Assembly: GCF_000317635.1 (NCBI RefSeq)
Contig: NC_019779.1
Location: 744,001-808,000, forward strand
Direction: 5' to 3'
Source: Halothece sp. PCC 7418
Lineage (GTDB): Bacteria > Cyanobacteriota > Cyanobacteriia > Cyanobacteriales > Rubidibacteraceae
Length of the DNA stretch: 64,000 nt
A program made the position numbers and the translations under genes. The notes under the pieces were generated by a model. The model had not been told where the DNA came from, ran no database searches, and worked only from the letters and a program-made list of their open reading frames with translations. Positions 17,138-25,220 of the stretch are shown here, piece by piece (position 1 is the first letter of the stretch; each line of letters starts with the position of its first letter).

Positions 17138-17980
17138 ATGTTTGATACTTTTAAAAATCGTCTAGAAATCACAGGTACTCTCAATACGGTTACTGCTTTA
17201 CGCATTAGCGAAGGACGTTCCACTGAACCGATTGGATCAGATTTACCCGTGATGAAAGATGCCTTAAAACGCCCTTTTATTCCAGGGAGTAGTTTTAAGG
17301 GCGCACTACGATCGCGCTTAGAAAGTTTTTTACGAGGTATTTTAGGCGATGATCGCGCCTTAGTGGCTAATCCTGCTGATGCGAATGAGTGGTCGATCAC
17401 TGCTAGTGAAATGAGAGATTTGAAGGAAGAATATCAAAATAATGATCGCGCTTTGACCGATCAAATTCTAGAACAAACTGACCTCATTTCCCATTTATTT
17501 GGTTCTCCTTGGTTAGCCAGTAAATTTCAAGTGCGAGACTTAACGGTGATGCCAGATTATTGGTTTGGACAATATGAAGAAAGAGACGGCGTGTGCATCG
17601 ATCGCGACACCGAAACTGCTTCTGATGGCAAATTATATGACTTTCAAGTGGTTCCCGCAGGCACTCCATTTTTCTTGAAAGCGATTGTTGAAAATGCGGA
17701 ACAATGGGAACTAGGATTATTAATGTTAGGGTTACATCAATTTGAAACCGAACAAATCCCTTTAGGAGGTGCGCGATCGCGCGGTTTAGGAATTGTCAGA
17801 TTAGATATTGAAAAAATGAACTGGTTTGACTCAGAAAATAATCCCAGTAAACTCTTAGAGTATCTTCAAAAGCAAATTCAATATGATGAAAGTATCTATG
17901 AAAATGCTCACCCATATCAAGAGGAGTGGGTGAACAAATTAATTGAACATCTCAACCAGAAAATAGCCCAAAAAGTCTAA
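17138..17980 (+). CDS. csx7: Type III RAMP protein Csx7
   Basis: The product has 280 residues. The N-terminus MFDTFKNRLEITGTL and the phrase RPFIPGSSFKGALRSRLESF agree with the Csx7 RAMP family found in type III operons. The middle holds LISHLFGSPWLASKFQVRDL and a DGVCIDRDTETASDG segment, and the glycine-rich loop is PLGGARSRGLGIVRLD. I start at 17138 rather than 17105, because the upstream extension (MFFTFTLLFII) is a hydrophobic read-through of AT-rich leader. It should be a backbone subunit of the III-D complex. The spacing of 66 bp from the CARF gene allows one transcript. A palindrome GTGGGTAATGCCCAC follows the stop at about 17990. Confidence 0.85.
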   Translation: MFDTFKNRLEITGTLNTVTALRISEGRSTEPIGSDLPVMKDALKRPFIPGSSFKGALRSRLESFLRGILGDDRALVANPADANEWSITASEMRDLKEEYQNNDRALTDQILEQTDLISHLFGSPWLASKFQVRDLTVMPDYWFGQYEERDGVCIDRDTETASDGKLYDFQVVPAGTPFFLKAIVENAEQWELGLLMLGLHQFETEQIPLGGARSRGLGIVRLDIEKMNWFDSENNPSKLLEYLQKQIQYDESIYENAHPYQEEWVNKLIEHLNQKIAQKV

Positions 17981-18060
17981 AAAAGTAGGGTGGGTAATGC
18001 CCACCACAATAAAATTTGATAGCTTAATCAAACAGTTAACATCAGGAACACTAAACTAAA

Positions 18061-18681
18061 ATGTCTTTTAGTCAATATAAAAGCCTTGGGCAAACCGTTA
18101 AAGCATTTCAAATCCTCTACACAGAAGCGAATTTTATCCAAGAACTCCCCTTTAATATTCCAGACTATTTCCGAGACGACTTAAACTTAATTCAAGCAGA
18201 CGGAATTATCGATAACTCAGAATCAGCAATTTGTGAAAACTTAATCTATCCCATCTTAAAGGAAGTGTGGAAACAGTATCGTCGCCATTTTCTTCTCTGG
18301 AGTCACCAGTCGTTCAATTATGATGAGAACTTATCGGGGTTTCCTGAATATATTTTAGCCAAACGTTCCCCACTGGGAAAAGTTGTTTTTGACCAACCCT
18401 ATTTTATTTTAGTAGAAGCAAAACAAGATAAATTTGATGAAGGCTGGGGACAATGTCTCGCCGAAATGATTACCGCCCAACGGTTAAATCACGACTCACA
18501 ACTGATTATTTATGGCATTGTTTCTAATGGCAAAATCTGGCAGTTTGCGAAATTAGCTGGGGAAACATTCACTCAGAATAAAAACTTTTACAACATTCAA
18601 GAATTAGATCAACTCTTTGCTGTCATCAACTATATTTTTAAGCAATGCGAAACTCAATTAGAAAATCTAGTGACAACCTAA
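18061..18681 (+). CDS. PD-(D/E)XK-like predicted nuclease inside the III-D operon
   Basis: The product has 206 residues. I see a restriction-endonuclease-like core: ENLIYPILKEVWKQYRRH, then GFPEYILAKRSPLG, then YFILVEAKQDKFDEGWGQ. The order of an acidic residue after a turn, then a strand ending in E-A-K, then a helix with QCLAEMITAQ, is the common arrangement of PD-(D/E)XK proteins in cyanobacteria. It is not a standard Cas protein. It lies between csx7 and another Cas7-like gene and is transcribed with them, 9 bp before the next start, which suggests a functional link. Possible roles are DNA or RNA cleavage in place of the missing Cas10 HD domain, but that is speculation. Catalytic competence cannot be judged by eye. 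Confidence 0.6.
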   Translation: MSFSQYKSLGQTVKAFQILYTEANFIQELPFNIPDYFRDDLNLIQADGIIDNSESAICENLIYPILKEVWKQYRRHFLLWSHQSFNYDENLSGFPEYILAKRSPLGKVVFDQPYFILVEAKQDKFDEGWGQCLAEMITAQRLNHDSQLIIYGIVSNGKIWQFAKLAGETFTQNKNFYNIQELDQLFAVINYIFKQCETQLENLVTT

Positions 18682-18690
18682 GATAATCCC

Positions 18691-19656
18691 ATGCACAAAC
18701 GATACTTAAACCATTGCACCATTGAATTGACTCTTAAACCCGAAACTCCTCTCTTAATAAAGTCTGGGAAAGAGGGTGCTGATCCGACAAAACCCGATAT
18801 GGAATTTATCGAAACCAATCATCAGGGAAAACGAACCATTTATCTTCCAGGAAGTAGCTTAAAAGGGGCAATTCGCGCTCATTCAGAACGGATTATACGA
18901 ACAATAGGCGAGGAAAGAAAACCAGAGAATGATTATCGACTATGGGCAAATGATCCGATTCATGATAACTATGAATATTTAGAAAAAGTAAAAGGAAATA
19001 GCAAAACAATCTATAAAAAATCGTCATTTACTGAACAAATATTTGGCAATACTTATGTTGCCAGTCGGTTTAGAATTGAAGATGCTTATCCTGTTGAAGA
19101 AATCCCCATTCGCATCGAAGAACGCAATGGCGTTGCGATTGATCGCGTTTTTGGTTCTGTTGCATTTAGTCCCTTTAATTATCAAGTTTGCACCGAAGGC
19201 GAATTTAAAACCAAAATTCACTTAAAGAATTTTACCCTACCTCAATTAGGACTGATCGGGTTAGTTTTAAGAGACTTAAATGAAGGCTGGTTTAGTCTTG
19301 GTTTTGGAAAATCTCGCGGTTTAGGAGAAGTTAGCGTTAAACTCAAGCAAGGGATGATCACATATCCTAGTTGCATTGTAGAAAATAACCAAATGCACTT
19401 CTTTGGTCGCGATCAAACCTGGTCATTAAATCAGTTATTAGGAGTGAGCGCATTTTTATCTCCGAAAGAAAGTCAGGAATATGGGTTTCCTGAAGCTAAA
19501 ACAGAACAAGTCGAGATTCCGATTCGAGGAGAAGCAATGGACTTAAACTTTGGTGTAAAACTAACCTTTTCGGGTGAAGAAGCTGTTAAAACTTTGTTGA
19601 TGCGGGCTGTAACCGCTTGGAAGCGATTTGTAGAACCTCAAAGGAGTAAAACCTAA
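18691..19656 (+). CDS. Cas7-like RAMP protein, type III-D
   Basis: The product has 321 residues. RAMP features are the first strand CTIELTLKPETPLLIKSG, the TIYLPGSSLKGAIRAHSERI helix segment, FTEQIFGNTYVASRFRIEDA, and the glycine-rich loop FGKSRGLGEVSVKLK. After the RAMP fold there is an extension of about 80 residues (from SCIVENNQMHFFGRD) of unknown role. It is expected to be a crRNA-binding backbone subunit. csx19 follows two bases after the stop. No zinc-binding cysteine cluster is present, unlike the other two Cas7-like genes of the operon. Confidence 0.8.
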   Translation: MHKRYLNHCTIELTLKPETPLLIKSGKEGADPTKPDMEFIETNHQGKRTIYLPGSSLKGAIRAHSERIIRTIGEERKPENDYRLWANDPIHDNYEYLEKVKGNSKTIYKKSSFTEQIFGNTYVASRFRIEDAYPVEEIPIRIEERNGVAIDRVFGSVAFSPFNYQVCTEGEFKTKIHLKNFTLPQLGLIGLVLRDLNEGWFSLGFGKSRGLGEVSVKLKQGMITYPSCIVENNQMHFFGRDQTWSLNQLLGVSAFLSPKESQEYGFPEAKTEQVEIPIRGEAMDLNFGVKLTFSGEEAVKTLLMRAVTAWKRFVEPQRSKT

Positions 19657-19658
19657 CT

Positions 19659-20090
19659 ATGATGTCTGCATTTGTTGGGACAAAAGCCTGTCAAGAAACA
19701 GAACTAAAAACACTATTAACCCAACTAGAAACAGAGAACAGTTATTATTTTCTACGTTGGACTCATCAAGTCAGTGGGTTTATTCAGACATTACCCAATC
19801 CTGATTCTATTCCGCCAGAAGGACAACTCTTTGATCAAGAAAAAGAACTTCGTTGGCAATGGAAAAGCAATCAGTTTAAGCTATTGTTATTGAGTCGAAC
19901 TGATTTCAGTACAGAATTTTTACCTCTTAAGGGAAACTGGCAAATTCGGGAATTAAACGCAGTATTGCGGGCAAATGAAACTCGCTTTCCCAATAAAATT
20001 AAAGGAGAAAAACCAGATAATCTTACCCAACGTTATTTTCTTGATGCAGAAACAGCAACCATTCATTTTATCGCCTTGACTTTGATCTAA
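19659..20090 (+). CDS. csx19: Csx19 family protein, type III-D
   Basis: The product has 143 residues. The phrases YYFLRWTHQVSGFIQTL, then PPEGQLFDQEKELRWQW, and the later YFLDAETATIHFIALTLI match my memory of the Csx19 family, a small accessory subunit that marks subtype III-D loci. Its molecular function is not settled. Either ATG at 19659 or the next codon at 19662 could start it. It sits between two Cas7-like genes with almost no spacing upstream and 77 bp downstream. The downstream gap holds a dispersed palindromic repeat. Confidence 0.7.
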   Translation: MMSAFVGTKACQETELKTLLTQLETENSYYFLRWTHQVSGFIQTLPNPDSIPPEGQLFDQEKELRWQWKSNQFKLLLLSRTDFSTEFLPLKGNWQIRELNAVLRANETRFPNKIKGEKPDNLTQRYFLDAETATIHFIALTLI

Positions 20091-20091
20091 A

Positions 20092-20125
20092 TTCCCCCCT
20101 TTCAAAGGGGGTTTAGGGGGGATAA
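20092..20125. repeat. Dispersed palindromic repeat (CCCCCCTTT..AAAGGGGG type)
   Basis: TTCCCCCCTTTCAAAGGGGG is followed by TTTAGGGGGGA. The same C-tract/G-tract family occurs within cas3 (42282-42359), in the LD-carboxypeptidase gene near 57060 and, in a weaker form, near 21938. It lies between csx19 and the next gene and could act as a transcript hairpin. Confidence 0.75.
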
Positions 20126-20167
20126 AATATAACCAGACTTTTACAAATCGTATTAAAAAAAATAATC

Positions 20168-21205
20168 ATGAACCGTCCAAAACAACCCAATTCTCCGAAA
20201 CCTTACCAACTGGTTTCTCTCCCTTCCCAATCCCCGAATCGCAAGCAACCCGTAGGACATAAAAAGTTAAGAGATGACCGATTTCATGGTCGCATTTCTC
20301 TCCGTTTAAACGTCAAAACCAGTAGTTTTATTGCTTCTGGTGTGGTTGCAATGGGGAGTGATTTATCCTCGCAAACCCGTAATCTCCCTCTGGTTAAATT
20401 AGCCGTCGAATCGAATAATCAGTTAGTGATTCCAGGAAGTTCTCTCAAAGGAACAATTCGTGCGACTTACGAAGCCATGACACGCAGTTGTTTATGTAAT
20501 CATAGAGGAAAAAGAAACAACAATAAAATTCCAAAATATTATCAAGAATGTGAGTATAAAAAGAATGAAAAAAACATTAGCCAACTCTGTCCAGCTTGCC
20601 AAGTTTTCGGCGCAATGGGATGGCAAGGATTACTCTGGTTTCAAGATGCAATTCTAACAGAAATTCCCACACAAAAGGTAACAACAGGCTCTATGCCATC
20701 ATTATATTCTCCCTCTGATAAAAGATCAGCGTACTACAAAGATGGAAAATATGCAGGACGTAAGTTTTATTATCATGCGAAGGAAGTGGTAGAGGAAAAA
20801 GAATCAAGAGGGATTCCCGTTCAAAACATTACTCAAAATTCTATTTTTACCACTAAAATACGTTTCTGTAACCTCAAGCAAGAAGAGTTAGGAACTTTAT
20901 TTACGGTTCTGGGATATAATAAAAACTATCCTTTTGCCCTCAAAATTGGCGGTGGTAAGCCGATAGGGATGGGGACTTTAACGACAGAAATTATCGAAAT
21001 GGATTGTCCTGAAAATGTGCGCGATCGCTGCTTATCTTATACTCCCACTTCTGAACCCTTAACGGGAGATGCTCTAGAAAATTTTATCACGGAAGCGATT
21101 CAGAAAGCCCATCAAACAAAGCTGATTCAACAGCAACAACTGCAAGAATTACAACAAGTCCTTACCTATCCTACTGACAGAGAAGCGCCATCAGGAATGT
21201 ATTAA
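20168..21205 (+). CDS. Cas7-like RAMP protein with zinc cluster, type III-D
   Basis: The product has 345 residues. A basic, proline-rich tail of about 35 residues precedes the RAMP fold, which starts near FHGRISLRLNVKTSSFIASG. The core helix motif is LVIPGSSLKGTIRATYEAM. A cysteine group follows (CLCNHRG, then CEYKK, then LCPACQVFGAMGWQG), probably a zinc knuckle as in other type III Cas7 proteins. The glycine-rich segment is ALKIGGGKPIGMGTL. The last 45 residues are rich in glutamine (LIQQQQLQELQQVL) and probably helical. It should be a backbone or terminal subunit. The next gene starts two bases after its stop. Confidence 0.8.
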   Translation: MNRPKQPNSPKPYQLVSLPSQSPNRKQPVGHKKLRDDRFHGRISLRLNVKTSSFIASGVVAMGSDLSSQTRNLPLVKLAVESNNQLVIPGSSLKGTIRATYEAMTRSCLCNHRGKRNNNKIPKYYQECEYKKNEKNISQLCPACQVFGAMGWQGLLWFQDAILTEIPTQKVTTGSMPSLYSPSDKRSAYYKDGKYAGRKFYYHAKEVVEEKESRGIPVQNITQNSIFTTKIRFCNLKQEELGTLFTVLGYNKNYPFALKIGGGKPIGMGTLTTEIIEMDCPENVRDRCLSYTPTSEPLTGDALENFITEAIQKAHQTKLIQQQQLQELQQVLTYPTDREAPSGMY

Positions 21206-21207
21206 TT

Positions 21208-21851
21208 ATGGAGACAACAATTCAAGAAACAGTTAGCTTAAGTGATCATGAATGGGATATTGCCCACGCGATCGCGCGAGATTTGGTTTCAGAAAAAACT
21301 GATCACAATGAGGTCAAAAAAATCCTCGAATATCTCCGTAAATTTAAATCTAAACCGAAGTTAGGAGAAAGTTTTTTTCAATATCTAAAAACCCTTGCAA
21401 AGAAAGCAGATCAATTTGGACATAGCAAGCAAACTCCAATTTATTACCGCGCCATAGAAACTACCTGTAATAAGCATCTCATAGATTATCAAGATCAGCC
21501 TCAATTGATGTTAGAAATTCTCGGTTGGACGACTCGGCTGATGCGATATTATAAAAAAACGTCATTGGAAGAATTGCAAGCTATCAATGAATCAAAACAA
21601 TCAGAACGTCAAGCAGAAATTGAACAGGCTTCTGCTTCTCTAGAATTTAAGGAAGGACAAATAATAGAAGCAACTGTTGTCGGCTTTAACAAAGGGAATA
21701 AAGTCACCTATGAAATTACAGCAACGACACAAAGGTTAGCCCAAAAAGAACCCAAAAAATTAAATTATTATCAGAAGGACAAAAAGTTAACGTGGAAATT
21801 ACTCGCTTAGAAGAGGGAAAAATCAAAAAAATTAAATGTGTTAACCCTTAA
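21208..21851 (+). pseudogene. III-D operon protein with one-base frameshift near the C-terminus
   Basis: As written, the frame ends at 21810 after 200 residues. The sequence after an A6 run at 21754-21759 makes sense only in the -1 frame: there it reads LLSEGQKVNVEITRLEEGK and KIKKIKCVNP up to a TAA at 21849-21851. One additional A in the run would join this to EGQIIEATVVGFNKGNKVTY and give a continuous protein of about 214 residues. The C-terminal 60 residues then look like a small beta-barrel RNA-binding (S1/OB-like) domain. The N-terminal 130 residues are helical and not recognised. The break could be a real mutation, a slippage-controlled frameshift or a homopolymer error. It directly follows the last Cas7-like gene. 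Confidence 0.6.
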
Positions 21852-22273
21852 AATCATTTCGATTCATTCCGATGAGAATTAATTCATAGTCAAATCACTA
21901 AAACCTGTATTAACGGATAGCTGTGAATGAAACGACCCCGCCTTAGAAAGGGTGGCGAAGGGGGGTTAATTTACAATTCTTATGGAATTGCGATATGTAA
22001 TTGGAAACATTTATTTAATTAAATTTACAATTGATTTAAATTTTACCGTATCAATCAAGACAAGGAAAGCAAAATCCTCTCTCTGATTAAACTCCAGCTA
22101 ATCCTCCCCATCGGTCAAATTCACCTTTCATCACGGGATTTCTTGCAATTGTCCGTATATTTTGTAAGTATAAACAGTGGGCATTCGTCACTGAGAGAGA
22201 TTACAGTTATAGATATGGACGAAAAAAACACCACACGCCACCCCGTAGTCTTAAACAATGCGAGATCTCTATC
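21852..22273 (+). promoter_or_regulatory. cas6-cas4-cas1-cas2 upstream region
   Basis: There is no gene in these 422 bp. The start has a weak member of the C/G-tract repeat family (21938-21970). The middle is very AT-rich (around 22000-22045). Two sites of the form YTRTCCGTWWW occur: CTATCCGTTAA on the - strand at 21910-21921 and TTGTCCGTATAT at 22149-22160. The same motif occurs twice upstream of the WYL regulator gene at 43587 and 43659. I infer a shared operator. A separate promoter for the processing and adaptation genes is likely here. Confidence 0.5.
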
Positions 22274-23089
22274 ATGCCTTATAGCTTGATTCTAAACCTC
22301 ACCCCAATTTCTCCGATTTCTCCGAATTATCTCTGTGGACGGCATCTTCATGCTTTATTTCTAACCCTTGTTAGTAAAGTGGATCAAGATTTAGGGGATC
22401 GTCTTCATTCTTCTCAATCCAACAAACCTTTTACCCTATCTCCCTTACAACTGAATTATCCCAAACGTTACTCGCATCAATTGCAGTGGGAACATAAAAC
22501 TGCAATCAAAAAAGGAACTCCCTGCTGGTGGCGTATTTCTCTGTTAGATGATGAGTTATTTAGTCAACTCACCCAACTTTGGTTAAATCTCAATACTCAA
22601 CAATCTTGGCATCTTGGATCAGCAGATTTAAACATTAATAGTATTCAAGGAACATCCCATTCTCAACAGCCGTGGGGAAACAGTTGTTTATATCCTGAAC
22701 TTTATGAGGACGCGAGTGAAACGGAAACTACCTTTAAGTTTACTTTGGCAACCCCCGTGTCCTTTCGTCAAGGAAAACAAGATACCGCCCTTCCCACAGC
22801 AGAATTAGTTTTTAATAGCCTTTGGAAACGCTGGAATAAATACAGTGGAATTGAATTTTCTCAACTTCCCCTTGACCAGATCTTCCCTAGTTATTTTAAT
22901 ATCAAAACGGTCATTATATCTGATTCTCGCAGTAAATTAATTGGCTGTGTCGGCGAAATTAGTTATCGCGTCTTTGGAGACATTGATCCCCTACAGATTA
23001 AACAATTAAATACCCTTGCTGACTTTGCCCTTTACTCAGGAATTGGCAGAAAAAATACCATGGGCTTCGGTATGATTAGGAGGATTTAA
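22274..23089 (+). CDS. cas6: CRISPR pre-crRNA endoribonuclease Cas6
   Basis: The product has 271 residues. Cas6 cuts the array transcript at the base of the repeat hairpin. The two-RAMP architecture is visible, with an early GRHLHALFLTLVSKV helix carrying a candidate catalytic histidine, and the C-terminal glycine-rich loop YSGIGRKNTMGFGMIRR, the hallmark of the family. It is the only Cas6 in the window, so it probably matures RNA from both arrays, which share one repeat, and supplies both effector types. It is followed 4 bp later by cas4. The preceding 420-bp gap suggests transcription independent of the III-D operon. Confidence 0.88.
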   Translation: MPYSLILNLTPISPISPNYLCGRHLHALFLTLVSKVDQDLGDRLHSSQSNKPFTLSPLQLNYPKRYSHQLQWEHKTAIKKGTPCWWRISLLDDELFSQLTQLWLNLNTQQSWHLGSADLNINSIQGTSHSQQPWGNSCLYPELYEDASETETTFKFTLATPVSFRQGKQDTALPTAELVFNSLWKRWNKYSGIEFSQLPLDQIFPSYFNIKTVIISDSRSKLIGCVGEISYRVFGDIDPLQIKQLNTLADFALYSGIGRKNTMGFGMIRRI

Positions 23090-23093
23090 AACC

Positions 23094-23681
23094 ATGTCTG
23101 ATTATATTTCCATTGCATCCTTAAACCAATATAGTTATTGTCCTCATCGCTGGTGGCGGATGAGTTGTGCTGGAGATTTTGTCGATAATGAATATACGAT
23201 CGAAGGAACATCTCTTCATGATCGCGTTCATAATTTATCGGAAGCAATTGACCAAGAAATTTATCAAGTTCGCGCTATTTGGTTAAAGTCAGAAACCTAT
23301 CAACTGATTGGAAAAGCAGACCTCATCGAATCTAATTCTGGAGAGATTTATCCCGTAGAATATAAGCGCGGAAAACGAGGAGAATGGGATAACGATGAAC
23401 TGCAAGTTTGCGCCCAAGCACTATGTCTCGAAGAAATGACCAAACAAAACATTAGTATCGGCTATCTTTATTATGCCAGTTCCCATCGCCGTCAAGAAGT
23501 TTCCTTAGATTCAACGCTTCGGAAAATGACCCTTGACACCATTGAAGCCATTCAAACCCAACTCGAAAAAGGAACAAGACCGCAAGCTGTTTATAGTCCT
23601 CGTTGTAAAGGCTGTAGTCTTTATTCTCATTGTCTCCCCCAAGCAGCAAAAAAAGTCAACAAATATCAAGAGGAATTCTAA
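23094..23681 (+). CDS. cas4: CRISPR adaptation nuclease Cas4
   Basis: The product has 195 residues. Cas4 trims new spacers and helps select those next to a PAM. The four cysteines for the Fe-S cluster are present: C16 in YSYCPHRWW, and C171, C174 and C180 in RCKGCSLYSHC. The nuclease core shows GTSLHDRVH, LIGKADLIES and YPVEYKRGKRG (the D and E-x-K residues). Cas4 goes with type I, not usually with type III, so the cas6-cas4-cas1-cas2 block most likely belongs by origin to the type I-D system across array 2. cas1 begins two bases after the stop. Confidence 0.93.
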   Translation: MSDYISIASLNQYSYCPHRWWRMSCAGDFVDNEYTIEGTSLHDRVHNLSEAIDQEIYQVRAIWLKSETYQLIGKADLIESNSGEIYPVEYKRGKRGEWDNDELQVCAQALCLEEMTKQNISIGYLYYASSHRRQEVSLDSTLRKMTLDTIEAIQTQLEKGTRPQAVYSPRCKGCSLYSHCLPQAAKKVNKYQEEF

Positions 23682-23683
23682 TT

Positions 23684-24688
23684 ATGGGAACCGCTTACAT
23701 TACTCAAGAAGACGCATTTATTGGCAAAACCGACGAACGGTTAACCGTTAAAGCCGATCAGAAAAAACTCCTTGATGTTCCTCTCTTAAAACTAGAAGGA
23801 ATCGTCATTCTCGGGCGTGCTACGATTTCTCCCATGGTCGTGAATGAGTTATTACAGCGTCATATTCCCTTAACCTTTCTCACTCATACTGGACGTTATT
23901 TAGGTCGTCTTGAACCCGAATTTACGAAAAATATTTTTGTACGAAAAGCGCAATGGTCAGCAGCAGAAAATACCCCGCAAGCGATTCATTTAGTGCAAAG
24001 TTTTGTTCGCGGAAAACTGAAAAATTATCGTCACCTTTTACAGCGTAGAGTTAGAGACTCCTCTCAACTCAACTTCGATCAAGAAATTCTCCATCTAGAA
24101 CAAGCGATTAAGCCCATTGCAAACACGGAAAATATTGATAGTTTAAGAGGATTAGAAGGGAGAGGAAGTGCTGTTTATTTTGGCACATTCCAACAACTGA
24201 TCACCAACTCTGAATTTACTTTTCAAGCCCGCCGTCGTCGCCCTCCCACTGATCCGATTAATTCTTTACTGAGTTTAGGCTATTCCCTGTTGCGCCATGA
24301 TATTCAAAGCGCAGTTAATATTGTCGGGTTTGATCCGTATTTAGGTTATCTTCATGTCGAACACTATGGAAGACCTGCTTTAGCATTAGATTTAATGGAA
24401 GAATTCCGTCCTTTAGTAGTTGATGCGCTTGTCTTAAAAATGATCAATAAGCAACAATTAGCGGTAGATGATTTTGAAACTGAACCGATTAGTAAGGCAG
24501 TTTCTTTAACGAAAGAAGGCTTAAAAACTTTCCTGCGGTCTTATGAAGAGAAAAAGCAGTCATCCTTTAAGCATCCAGTTCTCAAACGGAAGTGTACTTA
24601 TCAAGAAGCCTTTGAAATTCAAGCACGGTTAGTTGCTAAATATTTGATGGGAGAAACCGACAAATACCCACCACTCCTTATCAAGTAA
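23684..24688 (+). CDS. cas1: CRISPR integrase Cas1
   Basis: The product has 334 residues. Cas1 forms the integrase with Cas2 that inserts spacers at the leader end. The metal ligands are in place: E158 in LRGLEGRGSAVYFG, H224 in GYLHVEHYGRPALALD, and the acidic group D236-E240 in LDLMEEFRPLVVD. No reverse transcriptase is fused to it. I start at ATG 23684; the upstream frame to 23630 overlaps cas4. The arrays themselves show that this integrase has been active (158 spacers) and hint that it sometimes chooses the spacer-side site about one helical turn too far in. Confidence 0.96.
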   Translation: MGTAYITQEDAFIGKTDERLTVKADQKKLLDVPLLKLEGIVILGRATISPMVVNELLQRHIPLTFLTHTGRYLGRLEPEFTKNIFVRKAQWSAAENTPQAIHLVQSFVRGKLKNYRHLLQRRVRDSSQLNFDQEILHLEQAIKPIANTENIDSLRGLEGRGSAVYFGTFQQLITNSEFTFQARRRRPPTDPINSLLSLGYSLLRHDIQSAVNIVGFDPYLGYLHVEHYGRPALALDLMEEFRPLVVDALVLKMINKQQLAVDDFETEPISKAVSLTKEGLKTFLRSYEEKKQSSFKHPVLKRKCTYQEAFEIQARLVAKYLMGETDKYPPLLIK

Positions 24689-24717
24689 GGATGACGAAGG
24701 ACTAATGACTAAAAACT

Positions 24718-24990
24718 ATGTATGTTGTCATTTGTTACGATATCTCTGACGATAAACGTCGCACCAAAATCCATAAGATCCTGAAATCTTACGGACAGTG
24801 GATGCAATACAGCATCTTTGAATGTGAATTAACTAAAGCCCAATACGCGAAGTTGCGCGATCGGTTGAGTAAACTGATTAAAGCCGAAACCGATAGCATT
24901 CGTTTCTATTTCCTCTGTCAGTGTTGTCAGGGGAAAGTGGAACGCATTGGCGGGGAGGAATTGCGGGATAATACAATTTTCTTTGCTTAG
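24718..24990 (+). CDS. cas2: CRISPR adaptation protein Cas2
   Basis: The product has 90 residues, begins MYVVICYDISDDKRRTKI and shows the ferredoxin-like fold pattern with the conserved D8. It dimerises between two Cas1 dimers. The gene ends CTTTGCTTAG and the leader of array 2 starts directly after the stop. The last 12 nt of this gene also occur at the outer end of the leader of array 1, showing that the duplicated block included the end of cas2. Confidence 0.96.
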   Translation: MYVVICYDISDDKRRTKIHKILKSYGQWMQYSIFECELTKAQYAKLRDRLSKLIKAETDSIRFYFLCQCCQGKVERIGGEELRDNTIFFA

Positions 24991-25220
24991 AGAATTGCGC
25001 GACGGGGGTGCTGTGTAATGTGAACTGATTCCGCATTAGCGCGATCGCGCTTTCACTCTGGCTTTCAGCCTCGACTCGCCCCTAACCTATCGCGCACCTG
25101 TCACAGTAACGGTTTTAGCGATTTGGGGTTGTTTTTTCTGATCGCATTTGCTATGATTATTTCAGATTCGCGCAACTGGACTTTGAAAACTAAATATGAC
25201 AACGGTTCTCAAGGCCTGCG
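24991..25220 (+). promoter_or_regulatory. Leader of CRISPR array 2
   Basis: The leader is 230 bp between the cas2 stop and the first repeat. It is homologous to the leader of array 1 in inverted orientation, with two conserved blocks (distal about 50 nt, proximal about 125 nt) and a different middle that here contains GCGATCGC and TTCACTCTGGCTTTCAGCC. The proximal block should hold the array promoter and the integrase docking site. Confidence 0.9.
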
